Notes: generated by a model not told the origin, from the sequence alone. 64,000 nt of DNA from Snodgrassella alvi (GCF_040741455.2 NZ_CP160328.2:1677701-1741700); one strand, 5' to 3'; numbered from the stretch's first letter, positions 31,226-41,413 are shown. Translations and numbers: made by a program.

Positions 31226-31963
31226 TCAGTTGTTTTCTATTATGCGGTTGTTTAGCGGTTGCACGGGGCGGTTGTTATTTTTAGGTAGGTATTGTGCGAT
31301 TTCTGCAATTTCTGCTTTGGATAACGTAATCGGTTGGCGGAATAATATCCATGTTACGGGTTCGCTGCATGGTGGAGTGGTCAAAGAGCCGGTATAGCGG
31401 TAATAGCTATGATTGTGCGGGTAGATGTGTTCGGGATTAAATAAGATATCAGTGTTTTCGCTACCATTTTTAGCCAGTTTTTTGAATACAGACAATTTTT
31501 CAAAATAGGAGTTTTGCTGACCTTCTTGTACAAATACTGCTACAACTAAATTGCTGTGGTCAGCGGCCTGATGTACAAAATGCAGCTCAAGAGGATAGCG
31601 TATGCCGTTGATAGTGTGTTCGGCTGGTTCGTGGGCATGGAATTGAACCAGTGTGTAAGTTTTATTGTTGTAGGTCAGGTTGCTGTTTGAGTCGAAATTG
31701 AACTGAAGGGAATGGCCGTTGTCGACTATCTGTTTAATATCGGCATGCCGATAGTCGAATTTCAGAGGTGGAAGTTTATGGTTGGTTTTGCTATCAAAGA
31801 TGTCTATCGGGGATTGGGTTTTACCTGTGGAGCAGGTTTGCGCGTCCGACATTTTTCCCCAATTTTCCGGTGCATAGTCACCTTGATAACCCCAGTGAGT
31901 CTGAGCCATGGCAGAGCCAGCGAGTCCAAGGGTGAGACATAATCCTAAAATGCTTTTTTTCAT
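31226..31963 (-). CDS. cah: Periplasmic alpha-type carbonic anhydrase
   Basis: 245 residues with signal peptide (cut after SAMA). Zinc ligands are visible as His109 and His111 in QFHAHEPAEH and His128 in ELHFVHQ, with SPIDI near 51 and the C-terminal SLTTPPCSEPVTWILF. It interconverts CO2 and bicarbonate in the periplasm. Length and motifs are standard for the family found in Neisseria. Carries its own terminator. Confidence 0.95.
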   Translation of the reverse strand: MKKSILGLCLTLGLAGSAMAQTHWGYQGDYAPENWGKMSDAQTCSTGKTQSPIDIFDSKTNHKLPPLKFDYRHADIKQIVDNGHSLQFNFDSNSNLTYNNKTYTLVQFHAHEPAEHTINGIRYPLELHFVHQAADHSNLVVAVFVQEGQQNSYFEKLSVFKKLAKNGSENTDILFNPEHIYPHNHSYYRYTGSLTTPPCSEPVTWILFRQPITLSKAEIAEIAQYLPKNNNRPVQPLNNRIIENN

Positions 31964-32101
31964 GATTTAGTTTCCTTTTGTAAATTATGCGAATAGTTTA
32001 GTCTTCTTTGTTGGTGATGTGAATACTTGTGTTGGTTAATAAAAACTAATTGTTAAATTTGGTTGGATGGTTATATGATGATTTTTTCGTAGGTGAAAAT
32101 T

Positions 32102-33247
32102 ATGCTGAATCTGCAATCTAAGCTGCCCAATGTAGGAACAACGATTTTCAGTGTCATGTCGGCTTTGTCCGCAAAGTATGATGCGCTAAATTTGTCTCAG
32201 GGTTTTCCTGACTATACGGTAGATAAGCAATTAATCGAACTGATAGAGCATTATCTGCGTGCGGGAAATAATCAATATGCGCCTATGGCTGGTGTGGTGG
32301 GTTTGCGACTGCGTATCCAGGAAAAGTTTCAGCGGGTGCATGGGCTGAGTGTGGATGCGGAACAGGAAATTACGGTTACGGCAGGCGGAACGCAGGCGAT
32401 TTTTACCACTATTGCAGCGCTGATTCGTCCGGATGATGAAGTAATTATTTTTGAGCCAGCTTATGATTGCTATGCACCTGCGGTTTCATTGTTTGGGGGT
32501 AAAGTGGTTCCGGTACAGCTGGCTGCACCAAATTTTTCAATAGACTGGGATTTCGTCCGATCGTTGGTTACGGCGCGTACACGGTTGATTATTGTGAATA
32601 ATCCAAACAATCCGGCCTGTCGGGTATTCAATAAAGCTGATGTGACGGCTTTGGCTGAGATAGTGCTGAATAATGATATTTTTGTGTTAAGTGATGAAGT
32701 ATATGAGCATCTGGTGTTTGATGATGCCCGACCACAAACTTTGCTGACACAGCCGCTGTTACGGGAGAGAACTTTTGTTGTGGGCTCGTTTGGCAAATTG
32801 TTGCATGCTACAGGCTGGAAAGTGGGCTACTGTGTGGCTGCGCCGGCCTTGATGGCTGAGTTTCGTAAGGTGCATCAGTTTAATGTATTTAGTGTGCATA
32901 CTCCTACGCAATATGCGATTGCTGATTATCTGGCCGATGCGTCACACTACGAGAATCTGGGACACTTTTTTCAGCAAAAACGCGATTTTCTGCTGGCGGG
33001 TTTAAGCAATTCACGTTTTAAAGTCTATGTGCCGCAGGGTACGTATTTTATGCTTTTGGATTATAGTGCTATTAGTACTGCATCTGAAACTGAGTTTGTG
33101 CGTGAGCTAGTGGCTAAATATAAAGTGGCGACAATACCTTTGGCTGCGTTTTATCATGATGGTTTTAGCCAGCAATGTATACGGGTATGTTTTGCTAAGC
33201 GGCAGGAAACGTTGGAGCAGGCGGTAGAGTTGCTGTGTGCGGTGTGA
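32102..33247 (+). CDS. Methionine aminotransferase (YbdL/KAT-like)
   Basis: About 381 residues from the ATG preceded by AGGTG; a GTG three codons earlier is less likely. Class I/II PLP aminotransferase: LNLSQGFPDY, Asn in IIVNNPNNPACRVF, the cofactor Asp/Tyr in VLSDEVYEHL, and the Schiff-base Lys in VGSFGKLLHATGWKVGY. This set fits the kynurenine aminotransferase/YbdL branch, which uses methionine and aromatic amino acids. Monocistronic, with a bidirectional terminator behind it. Confidence 0.88.
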   Translation: MLNLQSKLPNVGTTIFSVMSALSAKYDALNLSQGFPDYTVDKQLIELIEHYLRAGNNQYAPMAGVVGLRLRIQEKFQRVHGLSVDAEQEITVTAGGTQAIFTTIAALIRPDDEVIIFEPAYDCYAPAVSLFGGKVVPVQLAAPNFSIDWDFVRSLVTARTRLIIVNNPNNPACRVFNKADVTALAEIVLNNDIFVLSDEVYEHLVFDDARPQTLLTQPLLRERTFVVGSFGKLLHATGWKVGYCVAAPALMAEFRKVHQFNVFSVHTPTQYAIADYLADASHYENLGHFFQQKRDFLLAGLSNSRFKVYVPQGTYFMLLDYSAISTASETEFVRELVAKYKVATIPLAAFYHDGFSQQCIRVCFAKRQETLEQAVELLCAV

Positions 33248-33272
33248 GAAGAATACTTTGAGATGGGGGAAA

Positions 33273-33294
33273 AGACAGATTTTTGAATCTGTCT
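33273..33294. terminator. Bidirectional terminator
   Basis: Perfect 9-bp stem AGACAGATT / AATCTGTCT, loop TTTG, between the convergent aminotransferase and LysE genes. Confidence 0.8.
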
Positions 33295-33306
33295 TGTTGC
33301 TTAGTA

Positions 33307-33945
33307 TTAGTGGTGGAGCCAGCTGCTAAAGACCTGTAAATATAGCCAGCCGCCAAAGCCAATAAACGCAAAGCCGCCGATACGGTCGATAATCAGGCAC
33401 CAGTTCAAGTAGTTGCGTTTGACCACGGGTAAAGAAAACAGCCACAACATCAAGCACAAGGTAAGAAGTACTTGTACCAGCAAAATAATCATAATTTCAT
33501 ATTTTAAAGTTGGCTTATGAACATCTGCCATGGCCATAGACATAACGCTGCCAAGATAAAGAACGATTTTGGGATTGGATAGGTTGGTAATCAGGCCTTT
33601 CCAAAAAAAATGTTTTTCTTGTAGGGGTTGAACAGTAACGTTATTTTTAGGAATAACGGTTTGTAACATTTGCCAGCCGCAATAAATGAGGTAGGAGCCG
33701 CCGGCCAGCATAAGAGTGTTTTGCAGCCATGGTAGCTGGTGCAGTATGGCACTATAGCCTTCAATGGTCAAAGTCAGCCAGAAAGCCACTCCGGTGGTGA
33801 TGCCCAGCGCAACGAAGAATGCTGCCCGTCGTGAGTGGTTTAGAGCTGTTTTGCTGATTATCAGCATATCCGGCCCAGGGGACAGCTGGCCGAGCAGGTT
33901 AAGTAGCACGATGCTGACAATCATGGATTGGGTTTGACTAAGCAT
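33307..33945 (-). CDS. LysE-family amino-acid exporter
   Basis: 212 residues with six membrane helices. The N-terminal NLLGQLSPGPDMLIISKTAL is the family signature. Helix-rich body with NLSNPKIVLYLGSVM. Exports amino acids such as homoserine, threonine or lysine; exact substrate unclear. Its start lies 23 bases from the stop of xerC on the same strand. Confidence 0.85.
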   Translation of the reverse strand: MLSQTQSMIVSIVLLNLLGQLSPGPDMLIISKTALNHSRRAAFFVALGITTGVAFWLTLTIEGYSAILHQLPWLQNTLMLAGGSYLIYCGWQMLQTVIPKNNVTVQPLQEKHFFWKGLITNLSNPKIVLYLGSVMSMAMADVHKPTLKYEIMIILLVQVLLTLCLMLWLFSLPVVKRNYLNWCLIIDRIGGFAFIGFGGWLYLQVFSSWLHH

Positions 33946-33968
33946 AATACAGATTCAGATAAAAACGG

Positions 33969-34871
33969 CTATTTGTTACGGCGTTTGGCACGTGGATGTG
34001 TATTGTCGTAAATCTGTGCCAAATGGTTGAAATCGAGTTTGGTATATTGCTGAGTTGTGCTGATGGATTTGTGTCCGAGCAGCTCCTGTACCGCGCGGAT
34101 GTCGTGGGCGCTTTGTAATACATGGCTGGCAAAACTGTGCCGCAGCATATGCGGGGATAAATGGCGGTCGCTACCGTGAGTAATGGACCAGATATTCAGA
34201 CGATTCTGAATTTGACGTGCGCTCAGGCGGGTGCCACGCCGGCTAGTAAATACTGCATTTTCTCCAGAAACTGCGTAGCGGTGCGGTAGATAATTCTGTA
34301 AAGCTTCGATACTTTTTTGTCCTAAAGGGACCTGACGTTGCTTATTGCCTTTACCTCGCACATGTACCCAATTTTCTTTCAGCATTAGATGGTGTAAGTC
34401 TAGTTGCACCAATTCGCTCAGACGTAATCCGCTGCCATACAATAATTCGAAAATAGCCTGATCCCGTAGGGACAGCGGGTCGCTGGCACAAGCATGGTCA
34501 AAAGCCTGATTGAGTTTTTCGGCCGGTACTGCTTTAGGCAAGCGGGCACCGGCTTTGGGTGCTTTGATGTTGCTGGTAGGGTTGGCGGTAATGTATCCCT
34601 GTTGTTGCAGAAAATTAAAGTAAGTCCGCCATGTACTGAGTTTGCGTGCCAGTGAGGCAGGCTTATCTCCCAGACCACTGAGTTTTTTTAGAGCGCCTAC
34701 CAGATGCAGACGAGTGATATTCAATGGGCTAAGATTTTCCGGTAAAAGCTGACTCAGCTGAATTAAATCACGTTCGTAGGCAGTGCTGGTTAAGGGAGAT
34801 AATCCGCGCTGTTGTAAATGCTGGAAAAACTCATTCCATAATGTCCAGTAAGAGGTAGAAGCTTGCTTCAT
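33969..34871 (-). CDS. xerC: Tyrosine recombinase XerC
   Basis: 300 residues. SAM-like N-terminal core-binding domain, then the catalytic domain with Arg in LYGSGLRLSELV, Lys in GKGNKQRQVPL, HMLRHSFASH (HxxR) and LGHKSISTTQQYTKLD (His/Tyr nucleophile). It resolves chromosome dimers at dif together with XerD. The start overlaps the stop of the thioesterase gene by 4 bases. Confidence 0.94.
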   Translation of the reverse strand: MKQASTSYWTLWNEFFQHLQQRGLSPLTSTAYERDLIQLSQLLPENLSPLNITRLHLVGALKKLSGLGDKPASLARKLSTWRTYFNFLQQQGYITANPTSNIKAPKAGARLPKAVPAEKLNQAFDHACASDPLSLRDQAIFELLYGSGLRLSELVQLDLHHLMLKENWVHVRGKGNKQRQVPLGQKSIEALQNYLPHRYAVSGENAVFTSRRGTRLSARQIQNRLNIWSITHGSDRHLSPHMLRHSFASHVLQSAHDIRAVQELLGHKSISTTQQYTKLDFNHLAQIYDNTHPRAKRRNK

Positions 34872-35302
34872 TCAATTACCCAAGCGATGGCGCTGCGAAA
34901 AATTTCAGGTGTGCGGCTAATGCGCTGGCGCTCGTAATTAAAGAAAGCCATGCCGGTTTTTACCATTGCAATGGCGGCACCATCACGGGTGCGATGCAAT
35001 TTGTATATCAGGGTAAAACCTGTATTGCTTAGGTTGGTAATTCCTAAGTCAAAATCCAGTTCATCGCCATAAAATCCCTGTCCCTGAAATTGCAGAGCGG
35101 CATCCAGCATAATCAGGCCGGTACCGCCAATATCTATTTCGTTGAATCCGTAACTTGAAAGTAGACGCATACGCGCTTCATGACAAAGGCGTAGTATGGC
35201 ATCGTTTGAAAGATGGTTGCCGTAATTAATATCGCCTATCTGTACTTTGATGCGCGTGTGAAACAACCATTTTTCTGGCGTTTCAATTTGAATGCGACTC
35301 AT
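34868..35302 (-). CDS. Acyl-CoA thioesterase, 4HBT hot-dog fold
   Basis: 144 residues of the 4-hydroxybenzoyl-CoA thioesterase family. The active-site segment is GDINYGNHLSNDAILRLCHEA, followed by GGTGLIMLDAALQFQGQGFYG. Probably hydrolyses short or medium acyl-CoA. Overlaps xerC by 4 bases and so is co-transcribed with it and lysE. Confidence 0.82.
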   Translation of the reverse strand: MSRIQIETPEKWLFHTRIKVQIGDINYGNHLSNDAILRLCHEARMRLLSSYGFNEIDIGGTGLIMLDAALQFQGQGFYGDELDFDLGITNLSNTGFTLIYKLHRTRDGAAIAMVKTGMAFFNYERQRISRTPEIFRSAIAWVIE

Positions 35303-35478
35303 GGGTTATCCTTTATGAATGCAAGCTAGATGGTAGCAGGTTTTAAAAGAAACGTTGATGGACTGGCGTTTACTTCAGGCAAATTTGTGCTAAGCTTTGC
35401 CAGTAGTTTTCTGGTTATATTGATGTTTTTCAGTTTAATTCAAATCAGGTTATGGTTTGTTGAGCAGGGAGAATAACG

Positions 35479-35934
35479 ATGTATCACAAAATTATGGTAC
35501 CGGTAGATGAAAGTGCGGCTGCGAAACGAGCCTTACAGGAAGCCATCATGCTGGCCAGATTGTGCCAAAATGCTGTTTTACGAGTAGTCAATGTGGTGGA
35601 TCTAGCACAGTTTAGCTGGGGAGGTGTTGGTGCTTTGCCATCTGAAGAAGTGCGTAAAGCAGTCAATGCCGCCGGTAAGAAAGGACTGGAGCAAGCAGAA
35701 AAAATGCTTCAGGAATCCGGTCTGCAATACGAGGTTGAGGTGATTGAGAGTGCAGGTGATAAGGTGGCTGATATGTTGATTCAGGAAGCCACGGAGCATA
35801 ATGTTGATTTACTAGTGATGGGTACCCATGGATTCAGTGGCTTCATGCATATTCTAATGGGTTCGGTAGCAGAAGGGGTATTGCGGCAATCTGATATTCC
35901 GGTGATGCTGTTACGGGTACGGGAAGATGATTAA
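35479..35934 (+). CDS. Universal stress protein
   Basis: 151 residues, UspA fold. N-terminal IMVPVDESAAAKRALQEA and the nucleotide-binding GTHGFSGFMHILMGSVAEGVL (G-2x-G-9x-GS pattern) show an ATP-binding member. A GGGAGAAT-type RBS lies just upstream. Single gene. Confidence 0.92.
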   Translation: MYHKIMVPVDESAAAKRALQEAIMLARLCQNAVLRVVNVVDLAQFSWGGVGALPSEEVRKAVNAAGKKGLEQAEKMLQESGLQYEVEVIESAGDKVADMLIQEATEHNVDLLVMGTHGFSGFMHILMGSVAEGVLRQSDIPVMLLRVREDD

Positions 35935-36018
35935 AACTGACAAGCTAGTGTTTCCCATTCTGAAACGAGCTGGTGACAATAATTTTATGTTTTAATCATA
36001 CTGGCAAAACACTATCCG

Positions 36019-36648
36019 CTATTGGCGCAGGTTTGGATTATGGTGCAGTGATTCGAGTGCAATATTGATAAAGTTTGGTGCAATGCTGGTGATATCGATA
36101 TTGTGCGGGTCTGTTAGCCACAGGTTGGTCAATCCGATAAATAGTGCCTGAAAATACAAGGCTGCCTGCCGTATATTAATGTTTTCTGGCAGAATATGTT
36201 GTTGGCAACATACCTGAAACACAGCACATAAATTCTGCCACCATAGATTTTGGTATTTTTGCAACAACGCCACAATTGCGCGGTTGTCTTCAGTATGCTC
36301 ACAATTTAAATGCAGGATATAGCAGAATTTTCGATAACGCTCATCATTGGCCATACGTTGGAACATCTGATTCAGTGCCCGCATAAGGTTGTGTAGTGCA
36401 TCCGGCGAGCTGGTGTCAATATCATGGCGCAGCTGCTCACTCAGTTTACTGAAAACCTGTTGGAATAACGCGTCAAACAAGTCTTCCTTATTTTTAAAAT
36501 GCCAATAGAGCGCACCACGTGTGACACCGGCCGCGCTGGCGATTTCCTGTAAAGATGCACGGCTGACGCCGCGCCGGTAAAAAATATCCAAAGCAGCGGC
36601 CATGAGGTCATCTCTGGTTTGCAAAGCTTCCTCTTTGGTCTTGCGCAT
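36019..36648 (-). CDS. mtrR: TetR-family repressor (MtrR/AcrR-like)
   Basis: 209 residues with an N-terminal TetR helix-turn-helix (LQEIASAAGVTRGALYWHF) and a ligand-binding helical C-terminal domain. It is divergent from the mtrCDE-like pump, the usual position of MtrR/AcrR. An inverted repeat resembling the acr operator overlaps the pump promoter (see 36755-36783). Named by position and similarity; the orthology is likely but not proven. Confidence 0.87.
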   Translation of the reverse strand: MRKTKEEALQTRDDLMAAALDIFYRRGVSRASLQEIASAAGVTRGALYWHFKNKEDLFDALFQQVFSKLSEQLRHDIDTSSPDALHNLMRALNQMFQRMANDERYRKFCYILHLNCEHTEDNRAIVALLQKYQNLWWQNLCAVFQVCCQQHILPENINIRQAALYFQALFIGLTNLWLTDPHNIDITSIAPNFINIALESLHHNPNLRQ

Positions 36649-36754
36649 AATAAATTTCCGTTTATCTGTACATTAAATTAGGCAAATCTGTATTTAATCC
36701 AGATTGACACATGTATTTTTGATTAAAATAACTAAGTTATAAATTTATTGCATC

Positions 36755-36783
36755 TGGTATACATACATTGTTGCATGTATAAT
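36755..36783 (+). promoter_or_regulatory. Promoter and MtrR-type operator of the RND pump
   Basis: Perfect -10 TATAAT (36778-36783) with a weak -35 TGGTAT at 17-base spacing. An inverted repeat TACATACA (36760-36767) and TGCATGTA (36772-36779), 4-base centre, lies between them with one mismatch. It resembles the known AcrR/MtrR operators, so the repressor would occlude RNA polymerase. Confidence 0.75.
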
Positions 36784-36958
36784 GCGCAGCGTAAAGTTAT
36801 TCCTGATTAAATCGTCTGTTGTCGCATAAGCAGGTTGTCGGATATTTTTATCTGACAGCCCGCAATGGCGTCACCAGCGCTATTTGTGTCATATTTATAG
36901 CGCAGCAGAGTAAAAATTCATTTAATTTTTAATTATATATGCACATATTGAGGTGAGT

Positions 36959-38188
36959 ATGGGAACGAATCGAAGAGCAGATAAATGGCGCATCAGTGCG
37001 ATAGTGCTGGCCAGTGTGCTGGCTTTAGCTGCATGTGGCAAAAAAGACAACGGACCAGCACCACAGGCGCCAATGGTCAGCGTGCTGACGGTACAACCAC
37101 AGACGGTTACAGTAGACACTGAGTTGACCGGCCGTTTAAAGCCGATTCGCGAATCAGAAGTGCGTGCTCGTGTGGCCGGTATTCTGCTGAAACGCTTATT
37201 TACAGAAGGCGCTTATGTTAAGGAAGGGCAGCCACTGTTCCAGATTGACAATGCACCTTACCTAGCTTCATTACAGTCTGCCCGTGCAAGTTTGGCCACA
37301 GCACAAGCCAATGCAGTAAAAGCTGATGCAGACGTGGTTCGCTATCGTCCGCTGGTAGCCGCCAATGCCATCAGTAAACAGGAATTTGATCAGGCCATAG
37401 CTCAGCAGCGTCTGGCACATGCACAGATTGAAAGTGCACAGGCTGCGATAAAAACTGCGCAGATAAATGTAGGTTATGCTTATGTACGCGCACCAATTTC
37501 TGGCCGTATCGGCAAAGCTTTGGTGACTGAAGGCGCTTTGGTCGGACAGGGCGATGTAACGCAGCTGGCGCTGATTCAGCAAACACATACTTTATATGTG
37601 GATCTGACCCAGACTGCAGCTCAGGCTATGAAAATCCGTCAGGATATTGCTTCTGGCAAAATGAAAACTATCAATGGTGCAGTGGAAGTAGCTATCAAAC
37701 TGGATGATGGCAGTGAATATCCTCAAAAAGGGCGTCTGCTGTTTACTGATATGACAGTAGACGAAGGCACGGGCGAAGTGAAAGTGCGTGCGGAAATTCC
37801 AAATGATGATGATATGTTACTGCCTGGGCAATTTGTACGGGTAGAAATTCCGCAAGCTGAAATTCAGAACGCTATCGTGTTGCCGCAGCAGGCAGTAACC
37901 CGTGGTGCCAGTGGTGATACGGTTACAGTAGTTAATGCCGATGGTAGTTTGGCTGTTCGTCCGGTAACTGTTGTACAGCAGAAAGGCACCAACTGGGTAA
38001 TCAGTGGTGGTCTCCGCGCAGGGGATAAAGTTGCAATGGATGGCCTAGCACTGGTGCAGTTAACCGGAGCCAAGAAAGTACAAACTCAGCCATGGAAAGC
38101 GACCGCAGCCAGTGCACCAAGTGCGCCATCAGCCACAACCGCTTCCGCACCTAAGGCTTCTGCGGCATCTGCCTCACAAGCCAAGTAA
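36959..38188 (+). CDS. mtrC: RND efflux periplasmic adaptor lipoprotein
   Basis: About 409 residues from the ATG that follows GAGG; a GTG two codons earlier is possible. Lipoprotein signal with lipobox LAAC near residue 24. Lipoyl-type domain halves (AGILLKRLFTEGAYVKEGQPL and YAYVRAPISGRIGKALV) flank an alpha-helical hairpin. The C-terminal tail is a low-complexity Ala/Ser/Pro/Thr run. It links the pump MtrD to the outer-membrane channel MtrE. Confidence 0.92.
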   Translation: MGTNRRADKWRISAIVLASVLALAACGKKDNGPAPQAPMVSVLTVQPQTVTVDTELTGRLKPIRESEVRARVAGILLKRLFTEGAYVKEGQPLFQIDNAPYLASLQSARASLATAQANAVKADADVVRYRPLVAANAISKQEFDQAIAQQRLAHAQIESAQAAIKTAQINVGYAYVRAPISGRIGKALVTEGALVGQGDVTQLALIQQTHTLYVDLTQTAAQAMKIRQDIASGKMKTINGAVEVAIKLDDGSEYPQKGRLLFTDMTVDEGTGEVKVRAEIPNDDDMLLPGQFVRVEIPQAEIQNAIVLPQQAVTRGASGDTVTVVNADGSLAVRPVTVVQQKGTNWVISGGLRAGDKVAMDGLALVQLTGAKKVQTQPWKATAASAPSAPSATTASAPKASAASASQAK

Positions 38189-38200
38189 GGATTAAGTAAT

Positions 38201-41200
38201 ATGTCACGATTTTTTATTAACCGACCGATTTTTGCATGGGTGGTGGCTTTGTTCATCATCATTGCCGGTATAGTGTGTATTACCAAGCTCCCTGTTGCAC
38301 AGTATCCGACGGTAGCCCCTCCTTCTATTACCCTTACCATTTCCTATCCAGGTGCTGATGCCCAGACTATTGAAGATACGGTGTTGTCACGTATCGAACG
38401 TGAGATGAACGGTCTGGAAAATTTGGACTACATGGAAGCTAAATCTTTGTCCAATGGTACCGGTACCTTAACCTTAACCTTCTATCCAGGCACCGATGAC
38501 GATATTGCGCAGATGAATGTGCAAAACGCTTTGTCGCGTGCTGAGCCGCGTCTGCCGGCTATGGTAAAACAAACCGGTGTACAGATTGCCAAATCACGCA
38601 GTAACTTCCTGATGGTAACCATGTATACCAGCGATAATCCCAATCTGACACCGGCAGATATGGCGGACTATGTGGCACGTAATATTCAGCCAGAGCTGCA
38701 ACGTATTGATGGGGTGGGTAACGTGATGGTGTTCGGTTCCGAACGTGCCATACGTATTTGGCTGGATTCAGACAAACTGCGCAGTGTGAATCTGACACCG
38801 GCTGCAGTTAATGCTGCTGTGGCAGCACAGAATCAGCAGATTTCTGCCGGTAGCCTAGGTGCCTTACCCTCTCCAGATAATATTCAGACCACTGCAACTA
38901 TTGTTGTTCCTGGTCAGCTAAAAACAGTTGAACAGTTTGAAAATATCATTGTTAAAGCCAATACTGATGGCTCACTGGTACGCCTGAAAGACGTTGCCCG
39001 CGTAGAGCTGGGTAAACAGGATTACTCAACTGGAGCTCGTTTGAATGGTAAAGACGTAGTCGGTGCTGGTATTCAGCTGACTACCAAAGGTAATGCACTG
39101 GCCACTGCCAATGCAGTTAAAGCCAAGCTGGCAGAATTACAGAAATATTTCCCGGCAGGCATGAGCTGGTCTGCACCGTATGATAGTTCTACTTTCGTCA
39201 GCATTTCTATTGAAAAAGTAGTACATACTCTGGTAGAAGCCATCGTACTGGTATTTTTGGTAATGCTGCTGTTCCTGCAAAACATTCGCTATACCCTGAT
39301 ACCGACCATCGTGGTGCCGATTGCATTGCTGGGTGCATTTACCATCATGTATTTTGCCGGCCTGTCGATTAACGTACTTACCATGTTTGCGATGGTGTTG
39401 GTAATTGGTATCGTGGTTGATGATGCCATTGTGGTGGTAGAAAACGTCGAACGTATCATGGCAGACGAACATTTACCACCAAAGCCAGCTACCGAAAAAG
39501 CTATGGGACAGATTTCAGGTGCTGTGGTGGGTATTACTGTCGTACTCATTACCGTATTTATCCCGATGGCGTTCTTTTCTGGGTCTACCGGTAATATTTA
39601 TCGGCAGTTCTCTGTGGTGATGTCTGTAGCCATCTTCTTCTCCGCATTTCTTGCTTTGTCGCTGACACCGGCTTTATGTGCCACACTGCTCAAACCGATT
39701 ACCGAGCAAGAAGAAGAGAAAAAAGGTTTCTTTGGTTGGTTTAACCGCAAATTTACCAGCGGTACCAAAAAATATGAATCCAAAGTAGCCTATGTACTGC
39801 ATCGCAGCGTACGCATGTTTATCATCTATGTGGTTATTGCCGGCTGTGCACTGTTTGTCATGCTGCGTCTGCCTACTTCATTCCTGCCGGAAGAAGATCA
39901 GGGCTATTCCATTGCTCTGGTTCAATTGCCACCGGGCGCTACTCAGCACCGTACGCTGGATACCTTCAAAAAGATGGAGGACTTCACCCTCCGGCAGCCT
40001 GAAGTGAAAAACATGGTATCTGTACTTGGTTTCAGTATGACCGGCCAGGGACAGAACGTAGGTTTGAGCTTCCTCGTGTTGAAAGACTGGTCAGAACGCA
40101 GTGGGGCACAACACAGTGCCAATGCACTGGCCAACCGCATTACCGGAGCCATGATGGCATCCGTACGTGATGGTTACATCTTCGCGCTGGTGCCACCATC
40201 CATTCCTGAGCTGGGTACCAGTACTGGCTTTAGCTTCCGTCTGCAGGATCGTGGCGGTAAAGGCCATGAAGCATTGTTGGCTGCGCGTAATCAGCTACTG
40301 GGAATGGCGCGTGAAAGCAAGGTATTGACTCAGGTACGGCCAGATGGCATGGAAGATGAACCGCAATTGCAAATTGATATCGACCGTGATGCAGCCAATG
40401 CACAAGGCGTATCATTTGGCGATATTGCCACTGTACTAAGCACGGCACTGGGTTCCAACTACGTAAATGATTTCCCGAATAAAGGTCGTATGCAGCGGGT
40501 GATTGTGCAGGCTGATGTTGCTTCACGTATGACTCCGGAAGACCTGAACAAACTAACCGTTAACAATGCGCAAGGTCAGCTCGTACCATTGGCCGGCATT
40601 ATCAAAACCCGCTGGATTACTGGTCCGGCTCAGACCATCCGTTATAACGGTTACACCGCGATGTCTATTACGGGTAATGCTGCACCTGGGTACAGTACCG
40701 GTGACGCTATGGCTGAAATGGAAAAAATTGCCAGCAAACTGCCTGATGGTTTTGGTTATGAGTGGACAGGATTGTCTAAAGAGGAAAAAGATGCAGGTAA
40801 CCAGTCTACTATCCTCTATATGTTCTCACTACTGGCAGTTTTCTTGTGTCTGGCTGCATTGTATGAAAGTTGGACTATTCCATTATCAGTAATGTTAGTG
40901 GTACCACTGGGGCTGCTTGGCGTTGTATTGGGTACATGGCTACGCGGTATGGAAAACGACGTTTATTTTCAAGTGGGGCTAATTACCGTAATTGGTCTGA
41001 GTGCCAAAAACGCCATTCTGATTGTGGAATTTGCCAAAGACCTGCAAGAGCAGGGTAAAACACCGCTCGAAGCAGCACTAGCTGCCGCTCATCTGCGTTT
41101 CCGTCCAATTCTGATGACCTCTATTGCCTTCATCATGGGTGTAGTACCGTTGTATTTTGCCAATGGCGCTTCTTCTGCCAGTCAGCGTGCAATCGGTACC

Positions 41201-41413
41201 AGTGTATTGTGGGGCATGTTAGTTGGCACCTGTCTGGCCTTATTCTTTGTGCCTGTGTTCTATTCAACTGTACGTAGTCTGTTCAGCAGAAAAAAGAACG
41301 ACCAAAATGGCAACACGCCTGACAATAGCAAAAACCTGCCAATTGCAGTAAACAGTGATGGCAGTGCCAGCATACAGTCCGGCAACCAGACAGACAAAGA
41401 GGATAAAGCATGA
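38201..41413 (+). CDS. mtrD: RND multidrug efflux transporter (AcrB/MtrD type)
   Basis: 1070 residues with the HAE1 architecture: N-terminal membrane helix FFINRPIFAWVVALFII, two large periplasmic loops and twelve membrane helices. The proton-relay Asp pair is visible in GIVVDDAIVVVENVE, and NAILIVEFAKDL gives the second-half counterpart. The inner-membrane proton antiporter of the tripartite pump. It starts 12 bases after mtrC and overlaps mtrE by 4 bases. Confidence 0.96.
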   Translation: MSRFFINRPIFAWVVALFIIIAGIVCITKLPVAQYPTVAPPSITLTISYPGADAQTIEDTVLSRIEREMNGLENLDYMEAKSLSNGTGTLTLTFYPGTDDDIAQMNVQNALSRAEPRLPAMVKQTGVQIAKSRSNFLMVTMYTSDNPNLTPADMADYVARNIQPELQRIDGVGNVMVFGSERAIRIWLDSDKLRSVNLTPAAVNAAVAAQNQQISAGSLGALPSPDNIQTTATIVVPGQLKTVEQFENIIVKANTDGSLVRLKDVARVELGKQDYSTGARLNGKDVVGAGIQLTTKGNALATANAVKAKLAELQKYFPAGMSWSAPYDSSTFVSISIEKVVHTLVEAIVLVFLVMLLFLQNIRYTLIPTIVVPIALLGAFTIMYFAGLSINVLTMFAMVLVIGIVVDDAIVVVENVERIMADEHLPPKPATEKAMGQISGAVVGITVVLITVFIPMAFFSGSTGNIYRQFSVVMSVAIFFSAFLALSLTPALCATLLKPITEQEEEKKGFFGWFNRKFTSGTKKYESKVAYVLHRSVRMFIIYVVIAGCALFVMLRLPTSFLPEEDQGYSIALVQLPPGATQHRTLDTFKKMEDFTLRQPEVKNMVSVLGFSMTGQGQNVGLSFLVLKDWSERSGAQHSANALANRITGAMMASVRDGYIFALVPPSIPELGTSTGFSFRLQDRGGKGHEALLAARNQLLGMARESKVLTQVRPDGMEDEPQLQIDIDRDAANAQGVSFGDIATVLSTALGSNYVNDFPNKGRMQRVIVQADVASRMTPEDLNKLTVNNAQGQLVPLAGIIKTRWITGPAQTIRYNGYTAMSITGNAAPGYSTGDAMAEMEKIASKLPDGFGYEWTGLSKEEKDAGNQSTILYMFSLLAVFLCLAALYESWTIPLSVMLVVPLGLLGVVLGTWLRGMENDVYFQVGLITVIGLSAKNAILIVEFAKDLQEQGKTPLEAALAAAHLRFRPILMTSIAFIMGVVPLYFANGASSASQRAIGTSVLWGMLVGTCLALFFVPVFYSTVRSLFSRKKNDQNGNTPDNSKNLPIAVNSDGSASIQSGNQTDKEDKA

